A stretch of DNA of 64,000 nt from Manihot esculenta (GCF_001659605.2 NC_035172.2:16307051-16371050), one strand, 5' to 3'; positions 1-11,974 are shown, numbered from the stretch's first letter. Made by a program: numbers and translations. Notes: generated by a model not told the origin, from the letters alone.

Positions 1-143
1 GATCAGATCTACTTACCTCATCCATGATTCAGATCTGCGATGGTGACTTTTTTAGAGGCAGATTTGGTGGTGCCTATTTTTTTTTTAGTCCTGAAAGAAA
101 AACAAATAAGTTAAATCAATTCCCCGGCAACGGCGCCAATTTT
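1..143 (-). other. Leader of an Athila-type element with tRNA-Asp primer binding site
   Basis: Read on the minus strand, the LTR beginning at 144 is followed by a short spacer and then TGGCGCCGTTGCCGGGGA (121-138). This is complementary to the 3' end of plant tRNA-Asp, the primer used by Athila/Calypso elements. The rest, to position 1, is untranslated leader that resembles the sequence after the primer site of the Athila-type element at 56386 (AAGAAAAACAAATAAG-like stretch). The element body lies left of the window, so its coding capacity is unknown. Confidence 0.8.
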
Positions 144-1993
144 TGACTCGCGGTTATCGAAGCCGGTCAAAAATAACCTTTCTGGTTATCAACAATTTAT
201 AACTGCAGATAGTAGTGAAAGGATCGAATCCACAAGGAATTGAGAACTTACCTATTTTCCTTATCAAGATCAATAAAATAAACTGAAATAAAAATAAACT
301 GAAAAGGAAGAAAACTGAAAACGAGATAAACTGAAAACGAGATAAAACTGAAACGAGATAAAACTGAAAGAGAAATAAACAGAAAGCAAAATAAACTGAA
401 ACGAGATAAAACTGAAAACGAGATAAACTGAAAGTAAAATGGGGGGTTTTGAGATTGATTTAATTGATCTAAATTGAAAGCAATAAAAATAAAGCAAATA
501 ATAAAAATAAAAGAGAAATAAATAATAAGAAAGCTCTAGTTGAACAATTGGATCCACTTCAGCTGTTGGGATTGATCATTGACACTTAGTTTCTTTTGAT
601 TGATTCAATAGATTAGTTATGGAGATGGAAGACGTTTCTCACCACCATGTCTCTCCTTATGATTAAACCAATTAGGGAACGTCCTCTAATTAATTACTAA
701 TTAACAAATTGCCAAGGAACGTCCTTGAGCCTTAGGCATCAAACAATTGTTAATTGCATGAAGAAAGAGAGAGATCCAATCCTAACTACTCAAACGCATG
801 AGATGTTGTCAGATCATACAATTTCCTTGGTTTTTACACCAAGTGTTCTTATGTTTGAATAATCCAAGCAATTACGGACTTAAATCACCCAAACTAACAT
901 ATTATTACCTTGCAATCAAGAATCAACGTAGATCTAAACAACAAAGCAATATTGAAATCAAGCATGAAATTGCATGAATATTAAACAACCAAAAGTTTAA
1001 CAATATTTAATCAAGTCTCCCAATCCATAAAAACAACTAAAGTATCACCTAATCTTTAACTAGAATAAAAGATTTCAGCCTCTCATGGCTGAAACAAAAT
1101 TAAAAATAAAAGAAAAGAAGAAAGGTAGAAGAAGAGATGTGAATTTCGTAGGTGCCTCCCAAGGGGCTTAAAGGTTGTGTGGAGGCTCCTTATGTGTCTT
1201 TTTATAGTTGAAAGTGCTGCCCTAGGTCATACTTGCTTCCTAATTAGTGAAGAGGCTACCCAAAGTGTTGAAAAGGAAAGAATCGCATTGCAAATTCTCC
1301 GGAAGGAAGGAGGCGCGCGGATCAAGTTTCAGAAGAGGAAGGATGTGCGTGGATTGCAGAAGAGGAAGTGGAGCGCAGTCATTGAATGCAGAAGGAAAAG
1401 TGAATCTGTCCAGTCTTTCCTTTTTAGGTGGAGCCTTCGTTTGAATTTTGAATGTTGAACGCAGAAGAGGCAAGTGCGTCTTCATGAGATCTTGCTGCCT
1501 AAATAGGAAGATATGACTGCTGCAGTGTGTGCACGTCTTTGAATAAGGAAAGAAAGATCTGCGATTTGAATTTCAAATAATCTTCTAACTGAGCTTTCCT
1601 TATTTGCTTTTGCTTCTGCACTTCCCTTATTTGAGGACTTTCCTTTTCTGAAAACTTTCCTTATTTGACACTTTCCATAATTGGCTTCACCTTTGAATAA
1701 GGAAAGAAGAATCTGCAATTTGAATTTCAAAGAATCTGTTGATTGCGTTTTCCTTTTCTGGCACTTTCCTTATCAGAAAACTTTCCTTATTTAGCACTTT
1801 CCATATTTGAAAACTTTTTTTTTTTGTACTTTCCATATTTGGCACTTTTTGACAGTTTTAAGAGCATTTTCTCCAGATTGTCTCTTTACACCTAATATCT
1901 GCAAAACATGATTAAAACCACAAAATTAGGTAGAAAAGGTGTAAATAAACATCAATAAGATCATGATAATATGGACTAAAATATACTCTATCA
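144..1993 (-). repeat. Athila-type 5' LTR (minus strand)
   Basis: The LTR starts TGACTCGCGGTTATCG and ends ACTAAAATATACTCTATCA, matching in reverse complement the termini of the LTRs at 54657 and 61354 (TGATAGAACAT ... CCGCTCCTGTCA). It shares with them the GACGTTCC inverted-repeat block (around 669-730), the CGTCTTCCA/ATGGTGGTGAGAA block and the CTCATGCGTTTGAG block. Length 1850 bp against 1728 bp for the other pair, so it is a diverged relative. The region 270-430 holds a degenerate AAACTGAAAACGAGATA-like short tandem array that the other copies lack. No TSD can be checked because the other end is outside the window. Small frames here (270-557, 1177-1485, 1482-1730) are not considered genes. 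Confidence 0.85.
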
Positions 1994-3400
1994 CCTGATC
2001 ACTCGTAGGTCCTTCTGTTATTGCATGTATGACCCCCTACAGGTTCTTGATCAGGGGTGATTCCAAGAGTTGTTTTCTCAGGCTCAAGTCTTCTCTCTTC
2101 CTTGCCTCTCTTAGTGAACTTCCAAAGAGTGTCTTCCCTTATCAGCCTTTCGATCTCATCCTTTTGTTATCGGCACCCATCTGTCATATGCCCATGATCT
2201 TTGTGGAAACGACAGTACTTGGTTTCTATCTCATTTCTCTAATTTTTTGAGGTTAAGCTTAGGCGTCCACCTAATTTTCTTATCATTTTTCCGGATCCAT
2301 ATTAAAATATGAGTCCGTAAGTCGTCCAACTGGATATAATTCTTATACTTACTTTGGTCATCCTTCCTTCAGGAAATGAGATAACTCATGTGATCTCCTT
2401 CATGTCCTCACCTCTTGGGCTTTTGAATTTGCTTTTGGTTCACCCTCTTGTCCTCTTTTAATGCTTGAACTTCATCATCTAACCTGATATACTTTTGAGC
2501 TTTGTCTATCAACTGCTGATACATTGCGGCTGGGTTTTTAATCAAGGAATCCATGAATTTGACGTTTTGTGTTCCTTTCTTTAATGTTTCACATGCTATC
2601 TCGTGATTTAGTTCTTCCACCTGTATGGCCTCAGCATTGGACCGTGAGATAAAATTTCTTAAAGACTTACTCTCTCCTTGGCAGACCTTTCGCAAGTCAA
2701 AGAAAAGTTTTTTAGTAGGTATAAACGTAATAAATATGGATTTAAATAATATAGTAAACTGTGCAAAGTTTTGGATCAAACTTGGGCTTAGATCTTGGTA
2801 CCATTTATGAGCCAAGCTTATAAGTGTTGATGGAAACACTCGGCATAACACAAAGTCGTTTATATCCGGAAGCTTCATGGTTGTCCTAAAGATTGCTAGG
2901 TGGCTTCTAGGATCTATTGTTCTGTCATATTTGTCCAAGCTACATAGCTTGAACCTGGTCAAGAAGGTTTCCGCTAAAATGTCTTCCAAAAGAGGCAAGG
3001 CACCATCTAAGCTGAAATCTTTCTCTTATTCCTTTTGGTACCTTTGCATGGCCCGTACTAGCTTCCAAATGATGCTTTTCAGAGCCTCGTCTGATTAATC
3101 TTCAAACTTGGTCTTTCCTTTAGGGCGTCTTTTGACCGCTTCTATTCGAGCCCTTAGGGTGTCTACAGGGGCTTCCTCCCTTCTTCCAAGAGTAATGTGT
3201 GATGCCTCCTCCCGAGCCTTTTACTTCCTGATAGTAGCCTGCAACTTTTGGATGTACTGGAGCATCTGTTCGTTATTTAAATTATTGAGGTCTACTTCAT
3301 TGACTATTAGGGATGTGTTTTTCCCATTGTTCGAGGTGGAAGAAACGATGACACCCTCATGGGTGGTGACATTAGCAGTAGCTCACGAACTTTCGGCCAT
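1994..3400 (-). pseudogene. Tat-like Ty3/gypsy gag pseudogene
   Basis: The longest open stretch (2408-2998, 196 aa) carries the retrotransposon gag capsid signature: a W-Y-x-x-L core (KWYQDLSPSLI) followed by an F-x-F region, an ESLRxFISRxNAExxQV block and a KPRK-rich tail, as in Tat/Ogre-group gag proteins. Upstream in the same strand the sequence continues toward an ATG at 3400 (MAESS, then a stop), interrupted by several in-frame stops. Downstream, 1994-2407 is further gag-like sequence up to the Athila LTR. Nothing of protease or RT is present, because the element is cut by the Athila insertion and the window edge. Clade assignment is inference from the capsid motif. The frame is dead. 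Confidence 0.65.
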
Positions 3401-4073
3401 TTTGAAAGTGGAAGGAGAGAGATATATTCTTTTATGAGAAAAAAGAGTAGGAAACCGGTCGTAATCTAAGTGAATAAGAAGGATTTAAAGGATTTTCTAA
3501 CAATAGAACCAAATGATGTTGCAGATGTTAGATTAATAACGTGGTCAGAATGGAGTTAAGCTGTGATTGGCTAAATCTGCAAGGGAGAGAAGGTAAGGTG
3601 GAAGTGGGTGTCCACGACAGCCACTTCGATGCTCAAATCAGTACTGAAGAAGATAGAGAGTGTAATGAATTGCTTAGAACTTGAGTAGTATCAAGAATAG
3701 CATACATTTATCTCTGTGATTGTCCTCCTTTTATACAACAAGAGAATGGAGATAAATATAGCATTTCCCAATGATCCAGCGATAATGTGGCCGACTGCTG
3801 AATAAGGAATATTGTCAGCTGATAGATTGGTAACCCCGAGATTATAGGCGTAACGGAAATACGCTGGATTGTGCACCTGATAACGGTAACTTCATACCAA
3901 GACTCACCCTATCCAGAGAAAGGCGAATCCTATTGATGAATCAGGTGTTAAGGTGTTCAGGTCTTTCTTTCCTCAAGCTAGACCGCGTTTTCTATTTACT
4001 AGATCCTTACTACGTGACCCTATCTCATGATGACAACTCATGACTTATTTTGGCCGATTGTTATATAGCATCA
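3401..4073 (-). repeat. Leader and candidate LTR of the Tat-like element
   Basis: Between the gag ATG (3400) and about 3516 lies leader sequence. On the minus strand the string ACATCATTTGGTTCTATTG around 3500-3519 resembles the ATCATTTGG primer-site context of Tat-group elements. A candidate LTR then spans about 3517 (TGTTGCAG) to about 4073 (ATATAGCATCA). No second copy of this LTR is in the window, so its boundaries rest only on the primer-like site and on TG/CA ends. Confidence 0.35.
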
Positions 4074-5275
4074 CTAAGTTTAAAACGATTACCCCAAATT
4101 GTTCTAATAGAATGAAACTAAGGCTCCGTTTGTTTACGGAAAATAACTTGTATCTGAAAATTATTTTTCGTGAATAGAAAATATTTTTTAAAGAAATAAT
4201 TTATTTTCTATTGCTTAATTTTAATTTTAAAAATAAAATTTATTAATAAATTTATATATAAAGATCTTAATAAAGATCTCAATAAAGATCTCATAGTGTG
4301 GAAAATGACTTCTTTTTTTCAAAAAATTGACTTTTTTTTCAAAAAAGGAAGTTATTTTTCTTAAAATGGCTAACTTTTTTCGTTTGACTAGCAAAATATT
4401 TTCCATTGACTAAATTTTTTAGTACGTAAGAAAATATAAAAACTATTTTTCTGATTTCATGAAACAGCCCGAGATTATATACATTCTAAATTGTTCTCAT
4501 GTCCTAGGAATATGGGACAAATGTCCTACATGTGAGACTTATATTCTCTCCAACTAAATTATATATGACGTCCTTATTATAACTCTGCCACACTATATTA
4601 AGTATAATTAGTAAGCCAAGACTAGATCTTGGATATAGTTGTTTATTAGTATTTCAAGTTGCTCTACCTCATATGATTGATATTCTTTTCATCATAAGTT
4701 TAACAATTTGCATAATTTTTTAATCACATGGTTCTGATACTAATTATAGCATGCTAGTAACTTTGGTATATTCTTTTAACAGGGCAAAAAATTATTAATG
4801 TATATTATTTTAATAATTGAAGCTAGAATAATATATATTCTAAAATATTTTTCTAACTCCCTTTATGTAGGCTTACAATTTACAAATTGATTTGAAAGTA
4901 ATTTATGTGGTGAAAACAAGTTATAATAGCTCAACTCTTTGGGCCTAGTATATATACTACACAACTTGAAGCTTTGTGCATATTTCGCTGGTGATTCCCA
5001 CAATGCATAATATTAATACAAATATTGGTTGGCAATCAGTAGAGCTTTTTTTTATGAACTTCTTTTATGCTAAATGTGTAGAATAGATCTCAATTTGAAC
5101 TTTATATTAAATACATAATGACATATATGCTAATATAAATATATGGTTTTACTCCATTTGGTACAAGAGGAAATAAGAAGTTTTTATCAATGGATCAATT
5201 GATTTAGAGGGGACTACAATATCAATTTGATTTTATTTACTTTTGATTTAGGGATATTTTTTTTCCTTGAGTTGC
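4074..5275. other. AT-rich intergenic or decayed repeat sequence, no gene seen
   Basis: No coding frame or recognisable domain. Around 4125-4440 the sequence begins GGCTCCGTTTGTTTACGG and contains AATATTTTCCATTGAC-type segments resembling the edges of hAT-like MITEs, but I cannot match two terminal inverted repeats. Near 4729-4742 a reverse-oriented sequence resembling a Met-tRNA primer site (GGTTCTGATACTAAT) hints at another decayed LTR element. Neither is secure. Confidence 0.4.
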
Positions 5276-5419
5276 TTTTTGTTCCAATTACATGATAACC
5301 TTATTATCGTTTCCTTCAGGTATCTTAATTCTATATAGTATTGCATCTTTTTGTTCCAATTACATGATAACCTTATTATCGTTTCCTTCAGGTATCTTAA
5401 TTCTATATAGTATTGCATC
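5276..5419. repeat. Perfect 72-bp tandem duplication
   Basis: Two adjacent identical 72-bp units, 5276-5347 and 5348-5419, each beginning TTTTTGTTCCAATTACATG and ending TAGTATTGCATC. I see no mismatch between them, which implies a recent event in otherwise decayed sequence. Confidence 0.95.
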
Positions 5420-5619
5420 GAGCAACTGGAGCAAGAGACTAAAAAGATAATAAGAAGCCTTCTTCTATTAGCAAACTAAGATAACTATTTGAATAAAATA
5501 GTTGTGAAATATCATTTGAAAGGGAAATAACATCACATTTAAATGAAATAAGGAGTTTTAAAGGGATGGTCAATACACTGTTATTTCAATCCTTCTCCAA
5601 ATTCAACCCAGAGCATGCT

Positions 5620-5849
5620 GTTAATGTCTCCCTTGATTCTCATAGCTGTAACAACAGAATAAGACAACTTTCAATTTTGTTATGGAACAACTGATTTCTG
5701 TATTTGAATTCTAGATATTTTTCATTCTTTATTGTGCTCTAGAGAGCTCTATGGAAGCGTATATAAGGGAGCAATTTATAAGAAATAAAATCATTATATT
5801 CCCATATGTTATTGTGTTATTTTACATTATTTTTACATGCTATCAAAGC
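5620..5849 (+). repeat. Candidate 5' LTR and primer site of copia A
   Basis: A TATA-like TATATAA at 5760-5766 is followed by a short R/U5-like region and TGCTATCAAAGC (5838-5849), a two-mismatch version of the initiator-Met primer site TGGTATCAGAGC. The left edge (TGTTAATGTC, about 5620) is a guess from TG context. The downstream copia pol remnant in the same orientation beyond element 1 (14300-16932) supports this as the element's 5' end. 5850-6026 is leader or decayed gag with no readable frame. Confidence 0.4.
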
Positions 5850-6021
5850 ACAAACAATAAAAGAAAGAGAAGGCAAATGTTGTGTAGGAAACACCACTAG
5901 AAACTGAAAGCAATAATTCTGAAATGCCTAGCATCATACAACAAGAGGTGATGAAACACATGAAGGGGGCTGAATCTTAATGAGATAGTTGGATGTGTTA
6001 GGGCAATTGATTATACAGGTA

Positions 6022-6026
6022 TAAAC
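6022..6026. other. Left target-site duplication of Tekay element 1 (TAAAC)
   Basis: TAAAC immediately precedes the TGTAACGACC terminus and recurs at 14295-14299 directly after the TATTACA terminus. The matching 5-bp pair fixes both element ends. Confidence 0.95.
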
Positions 6027-8344
6027 TGTAACGACCCGAAAATCGGACCGCTACCGGCGCTAGGATCCGGGTCGACTTAAGGCCGCCGGGACCCGTAGCA
6101 AGCCTAACATGCATCCTGAAAACCTGTTTAATCCCATACATGATCAACAAACATACATAAAAATTAAAACTTTTCTTTCATACATTCTATCATACGCCAA
6201 ACTCAACCTGTGCATGCACTGAACATATACATAATCATATCTTGACCCCCTCTGTGGGATCTCCTCAATGCCCCCAATGGGTGGCATAACATGTGTTGAG
6301 TTGGCTAAGCATAGTCATCAATATACATCTAGGATCATGTAATAAAAAGGGATTACAATAACTATGGTCAAGCACACTTCTAAACCTCAATATCATTACA
6401 TTACACATCTAAACATCATTATACAATTTATCATGTCCACATTCTAACTATTACATACATATGACTTTACTCTTCTTGACTTCTCTGTCTAGCCCGTACC
6501 TGCAATCCTGGGGGATTAGGGAAAAGGGGTGAGCTACAAGAGCCCAGTGAGCAGAATAGTAGAAAACAATATTTAAAAAGCTCATGCCATCATGTAATGC
6601 AACACATCACAACTAATCACATCTCGGATGGTATTGTCACCAATAGTCCTCTACATTCCAAAGTGTCGAGACGTAGAATGGGTACAACCGGTCTTTCTCT
6701 TAACATAACATATCATGCATACCAATGTGCCAGGGACGTAGAATGGGTACAACCTGGACTTTCTCTTACATAGTGCCAGGGACGTAGAATGGGTACAACC
6801 TGGACTTCCATACCATCTCATGCCGTAGCATCATCATATCATATGAGGACTAAAGGGTCATCCAATAACCAATCCACATCAACATCATAAATGCAATGCA
6901 ACATATTCGTGGAGTCTAATGCAAACAACCTAATTCATCACATGGCATTCATGATGCATGAACATGCTCAACTGTATAATTTTTTTGCTTTAAAACATAA
7001 GAGTTTATTCTACTCACCTCTGGCTAGCTCTGACACTGACTGAAGCAGCTGACTCACTGCTGGGGTCCTCGGTTCCTCGGGTCCGAACCTACACAGGTGG
7101 ACTCAAATGAGGGACCAAACAACTAGAACATAACTCTAGAAACATCCCCCAAAAACCCCCTAAAACACCTCAAAACATCCATGCAAAACATGCAAAGAAA
7201 GGCTGGACAGGGCACTTCAGGCGGCAGGTTCGGCGGCCGAAAGTCCCTCCAGAGCCGAAAGTCAGGCAGGTTCGGCGGCACCTTCGGCGGCCGAAACTCC
7301 CAGACAGAGGCGAAACTCATGCATGTTCGGCGGAACCTTCGGCGGCCGAAAGTGCCAGACAGAGACAAAAGTCTCCTTTCGGGGGCAAGTTTCGGCAGCC
7401 GAAGGCTGCCTCCACAAGCACGTTCGGCGGCCGAAAGTTCCTTCGGCTGCCGAACCTGGTTTCTGCCAAAGGGCAGAAACTTGGCTCCCTTATGCACATT
7501 TGCCTCCCAACTCTTTCAACATGCATATAACTCATTCAAATCATGCAAATATACATACATTGGCTCCTAGGGGCTTCAAACTAACTTAAACCCCAACTAC
7601 AACACACAACAACAACTCAAATCCAACATACATGCTCAAAACATAACATTAACTCAAAAACCTAACTATGAGCTAAACATGCATTCTACCCCATAGATCT
7701 TGTATAAAACTTACTTTAAACATGAAATGAGCTTAAGATCGGCTCTTACCTCTTGAAGATCGAGAGAGAGACGTCCTAAACTCGGAGGTGGGAGATTTTG
7801 AGTTCTTGAACCTCAAAGCTCCAAAACTTGCTCAAAACTTGGAAATCTTCAAAACAAGATGAAAACTAGTGGAAAACTTGAAAGATTTGAAGGAAAGAAC
7901 TCAAGGATGGTGAGGAATGGCGGAAGGACTCACCTTGGCCGAAAATGGGGAAAAGCTCGCCCGTTTTCGGCTAAGGGACCCTTTTATAGTGGCTGGCCAG
8001 GCCACGTTCGGGGGCCGAAAGTGCCTCCGCATGCATGCCATGTTCGGCGGCCAAACTTGAGGTTCGGCGGCCGAACCTGGACTTTCCTCACTTATGCCTT
8101 CGGGGGCCTAAAGCACTCCCGAAGTGCATGCATGTTCGGCGGCCGAACTTTGAGTTTCGGCGGCCGAACCTGAGTTTCCTCCAAGGGTGTTTTCATTCAA
8201 AAACTCATTTCCTCTTTACTTAAAATCATCAAAAACATTAAAACATTTCATGAAAACATGGTTTTACCCTTCTAGAGGTCTCCGACATCCGAGATTCCAC
8301 CGGACGGTAGGAATTCCGATACCGGAGTCTAGCCGGGTATTACA
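6027..8344 (-). repeat. Element 1 3' LTR
   Basis: TG...CA repeat of 2318 bp. On the transcribed (minus) strand it begins TGTAATACCCGGCTAG and ends TTTTCGGGTCGTTACA. TATA sequence CTATAAAAG at 7981-7989. The 13-mer TTCGGCGGCCGAA occurs upstream of it (8063-8075, 8157-8169 and neighbours) and again in a second cluster in the leader (7229-7241, 7283-7295, 7338-7350, 7423-7435). Three hairpin modules with GTAGAATGGG loops lie at about 6663-6806. Frames such as 7181-7570 or 7859-8173 are by-products of the repeated 13-mer and are not genes. Confidence 0.95.
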
Positions 8345-8381
8345 TTCTCCCCCCCTTAAGAACATTCGTCCCCGAATGTTC
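8345..8381 (-). promoter_or_regulatory. Element 1 polypurine tract and adjacent hairpin
   Basis: On the minus strand TTAAGGGGGGGAGAA abuts the 3' LTR (8345-8359) and would prime plus-strand DNA synthesis. Directly before it (8360-8381) are 9-nt arms GAACATTCG/CGAATGTTC around a GGGA loop, conserved in elements 2 and 3. Confidence 0.85.
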
Positions 8382-8417
8382 CTCAACTAACACATAGCAT
8401 GGCATACAACATAACAT

Positions 8418-11400
8418 ACATATTCTAAGCATATCCTCGATAGTCTTGATGGTTCTTTCTGACTGTCCGTCAGTCTGGGGTGGAAGGCAGTGCTGAAATC
8501 CAACCTAGCACCCATGGCATTCTGCAGACTCCGCCAAAACCTGGAGGTGAACTGGGGCCCTCTATCTGACACTATCGAAACAGGAACCCCATGCAGCCTG
8601 ACGATCTCATCCACATATACCTGCGCTAACTTGTCCACAGAGTAGCCACTCCTAACAGGAATGAAGTGAGCAGATTTGGTGAGTCTATCCACAATCACCC
8701 ATATGGAGTCCACTCTATTGGACGCTGCCGGTAACCCCACTACGAAGTCCATAGCTATATTCTTCCATTTCCACTCTGGAATAGGTAGCGGGTTAAGCAT
8801 TCCAGCCGGCTTCTGATGTTCCAGCTTCACCCTTTGACACACTTCGCAGGCTGACACGAACTGTGCCACTTCTTTCTTCATCGCTGGCCACCAATAAACT
8901 TTCTTCAGATATTGGTACATCTTGGTGGCTCCGGGGTGAATGTTGTATCTTGCATTATGAGCCTCTCTCATAATGTCTCCTTTTAGCCCTATGTCATCTG
9001 GTACACACAATCGACTCCCATAGCGGAGGATCCCCTTACTGTCAAATCTGAACTCACTGTCCTTGCCCGACTGAACAGTCCTGGCAATCTTTACTAACTC
9101 TGGGTCCTCATGCTGTTTCTGAGCCACCTGCTCCAGAAACACGGGTGTCACTTTCATCTGAGCAACCAAGGTACCTGTACCAGACAACTCCAACTGTAGA
9201 CCTTCATCAATGAGTTTGTAAAACTCCTTCACCACTGGTCTCCTCTCTGCCGTGATGTGGGATAGACTGCCTAGTGACTTCCGGCTTAGGGCGTCTGCCA
9301 CGACATTCGCCTTACCCGGATGATACTGAATCTTACAATCATAGTCACTCAGCAGCTCTACCCATCTCCTCTGTCTCAAGTTCAAATCTCTTTGACTCAG
9401 GATGTACTGCAGGCTCTTATGATCTGTAAAGATCTCACATTTTACCCCATAGAGGTAGTGCCTCCACATCTTGAGTGCAAAGATCATTGCTGCCATCTCA
9501 AGGTCATGCGTGGGGTAATTCAACTCATGCTTCTTCAGCTGCCTAGAAGCATAAGCAATCACCCTCTCATTCTGCATCAGCACACAACCCAGTCCAACAC
9601 GGGACGCATCACAAAAGACTGTAAAGTCCTCATCACTAGATGGCAGAGCTAAAACTGGTGCTAAAGTCAACCTCTTCTTAAGCTCTTCAAAACTCTCTTC
9701 GCACTGGTCGGTCCACAGAAACTTCTGATTCTTCCTGGTTAGCCTGGTCAGAGGAGCTGCTATTTTCGAGAAGTCCTAAACGAACCTCCTGTAGTAACCT
9801 GCCAAACCCAAGAAACTCCTGATCTCCGTCACTGAAGTGGGTCTAGGCCAGTTAGCCACAGTTTCTGTCTTCTTGGGGTCCACCTCTATCCCATTCTCTG
9901 ACACTACATGCCCCAAGAACGAAATGCTCCTCAGCCAGAACTCACATTTAGAGAACTTGGCATACAAGCCATGTTCCCTCAAGGTCTGCAAGACCAACCG
10001 CAGATGATGGGCATGCTCCTCTGCATTCCTGGAATACACTAAGATATCATTTATGAAGACAATAACGAAGTGATCCAGGTACTGGCTAAACACTCTGTTC
10101 ATGAGATCCATGAATGCTGCAGGGGCGTTGGTTAACCCGAACGGCATTACAAGGAACTCAAAATGCCCATATCTGGTCCTGAAAGCTGTCTTTGGCACAT
10201 CTTCTTCTCTGATCCTCAACTGATGGTACCCCGATCTCAGATCTATTTTGGAGAAACAACCTGCTCCGGCTAGCTGGTCAAATAGATCGTCGATCCTTGG
10301 CAATGGGTACTTATTCTTGGTAGTGACTTTGTTCAACTGCCTGTAGTCGATACAAAGCCTAAGGGATCCATCCTTCTTTCTCACGAACAAGACTGGTGCA
10401 CCCCAAGGTGAAGTGCTCGGTCGGATGAAGCCCTTTTCTACCAACTCTTGCTACTGTTCCTTCAATTCCTTCAACTCGGCTGGAGCCATCCTGTAGGGAG
10501 GGATAGAGATCGGTCGGGTTCCAGGCATCAGTTCTATCTCGAACGCTATCTCCCTAGCAGGTGGTAAGCCTGGTAGCTCGTCTGGAAAGACGTCTAGAAA
10601 CTCTCTAACCACTGGCACCGAGGCGGGCTCTCTAACCTGACTGCTAAGCTCTCTCACATGAGCCAAATACCCCTGACACCCCTTCCTAAGCAATCTACGA
10701 GCCTGAAGAGCTGATATCAGACCTCTAGGTGTACCCCTCCTGTCTCCTCTGAAGACAACCTCTGACCCATCTTGAACTCTGAACCTGACTACCTTGTCCC
10801 TGCAGTCCAAGGTAGCACCATGGGTAGATAGCCAGTCCATCCCTAGAATGACGTCAAAATCTGTCAAATCTAGAACCACCAGGTCGGCGGACAAGCATCT
10901 TCCCTCAACAAACACAGGACTACACTGGCAAACTGACTCTGCCACTGATGGATCACACTTGGGTCCACTGACCCAGAGAGGACACTCTAACTCAGAGATC
11001 ATCAACCCCAACCTCTGGACGGCTCTCGGTGCAATAAAAGAATGAGATGCGCCCGGGTCCATTAAGGCATACACATCTGAACAACCAATGACTAAGTTAC
11101 CTGCCACCACGGTGTTAGATGCATCTGCCTCCTGCTGAGTCATTGTGAAGATCCGTGCTAGAGCTGATGGACCTTCACCTCTGAAACCCGCTGAAGAAGA
11201 GGCTGCCCCTCTCCCTCTGCCTCTGCCACTGGCCTGAGTCATGGCTGGAGCTGCTGGCTGAGCCACACTACCAGAAGCTGTCTGCTGAGACTGTGCTCCA
11301 AAAGCTGCCCTAGGACACTCCCGAGCTATGTGTCCCTTTTGCCCGCATCTGAAGCAGGCGGTTGTCCCAGCTCGGCAAACACCCCTGTGTGGCCTCTCAC

Positions 11401-11711
11401 ACTTAGCACAAACTGCGTTATCCGCGCCAGAGCTTGAGCCACTCCCTAGTCCCAGACTAGACTTGACCTTGTTCCAAAACTTGTTCTTCTTGGGCTTCCT
11501 AGTGGTGCTACTCCACTTTTTGCTACCTGAAGCTGCTGCACTGAAAGAAGAAGAGCCTGGGGTCTTAGAACCAAAAGGCTGTGCCACTGACTGCTCTGTC
11601 CCTGTTGGACCTGCTTGACATTGCCCTAGGCAATATAGGAGGACGGGCGCTCATGCCCTCATCCTCAGGTGGCACTCCAGTCAATCGTGCAGATCGACGA
11701 GTTTCTCTCAT
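8418..11711 (-). pseudogene. Element 1 gag-pol pseudogene
   Basis: The gag start MRETRRSARL is at 11711. The frame runs about 35 codons, then a deletion of about 330 codons relative to element 2 joins it out of frame to the gag C-terminus. From 11587 down the frame continues: basic linker, CCHC knuckle (CFRCGQKGHIAREC), protease DPGASHSF, then a stop at 10451-10453 (Leu codon to TAG). RT follows (FINDI in place of the usual FIDDI, a damaged catalytic Asp), then a second stop at 9776-9778 (Gln to TAG, after RRFV), RNase H ([10 protein letters not shown]), integrase zinc finger and the first two Asp residues of the DDE core. The sequence shifts frame at HPR-LTDSQ, just before the catalytic Glu, and is then deleted to about 8420, removing the integrase C-terminus and chromodomain. 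It cannot make a working polyprotein. Confidence 0.9.
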
Positions 11712-11974
11712 CCTGTTTTTCTGAAAGGCAGCACATAACAAGCAAACATCAGCATCATATGGTTCATGTGGGCACACATGAACCCTCATCACATACATCA
11801 CATATCATTAATGCACATGCATACTATCATGGCATTTCACATCATCATATAAGACAGGACTCCACATCCTATCCTAGTGGACATGACCTTTCCTATTGTG
11901 CTTGACCTTCTATAACCTCTATGAGCCCGACACTCTAGGTCCGACCATATGAACCTAGGGCTCTGATACCATTC
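11712..11974 (-). other. Element 1 leader with initiator-Met tRNA primer site
   Basis: The primer site, read on the minus strand as TGGTATCAGAGC (11960-11971), lies three bases inside the 5' LTR. The leader ends with CTGCCTTTCAG shortly before the gag ATG, a splice-acceptor-like string also present in elements 2, 3 and gypsy B. Confidence 0.85.

Noticed and set aside
4125..4470. hAT-like MITE
   Set aside because: The left edge (GGCTCCGTTTGTTTACGG) looks right, but I could not find a matching inverted terminus or an 8-bp TSD on the right, so no element is claimed.
4727..4745. Reverse-oriented Met primer site of another LTR element
   Set aside because: Matches TGGTATCAGAGC only loosely (GTATCAGAACC), and no LTR pair or coding remnant supports it.
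7201..7460. CRISPR-like array because of the regularly recurring 13-mer
   Set aside because: Repeats are too short, spacing is irregular, no cas genes are present, and the context is a plant retrotransposon.
7123..8223. Overlapping frames on both strands encoding SAAE/FGGR/RPPN-like repeated peptides in LTRs (also at 13249, 22748, 30518, 35044, 44855, 52625, 59308)
   Set aside because: They arise from repeats of the 13-mer TTCGGCGGCCGAA read in all frames, lie inside LTRs with splice and promoter signals, and have no family resemblance. Their recurrence only reflects LTR copy number.
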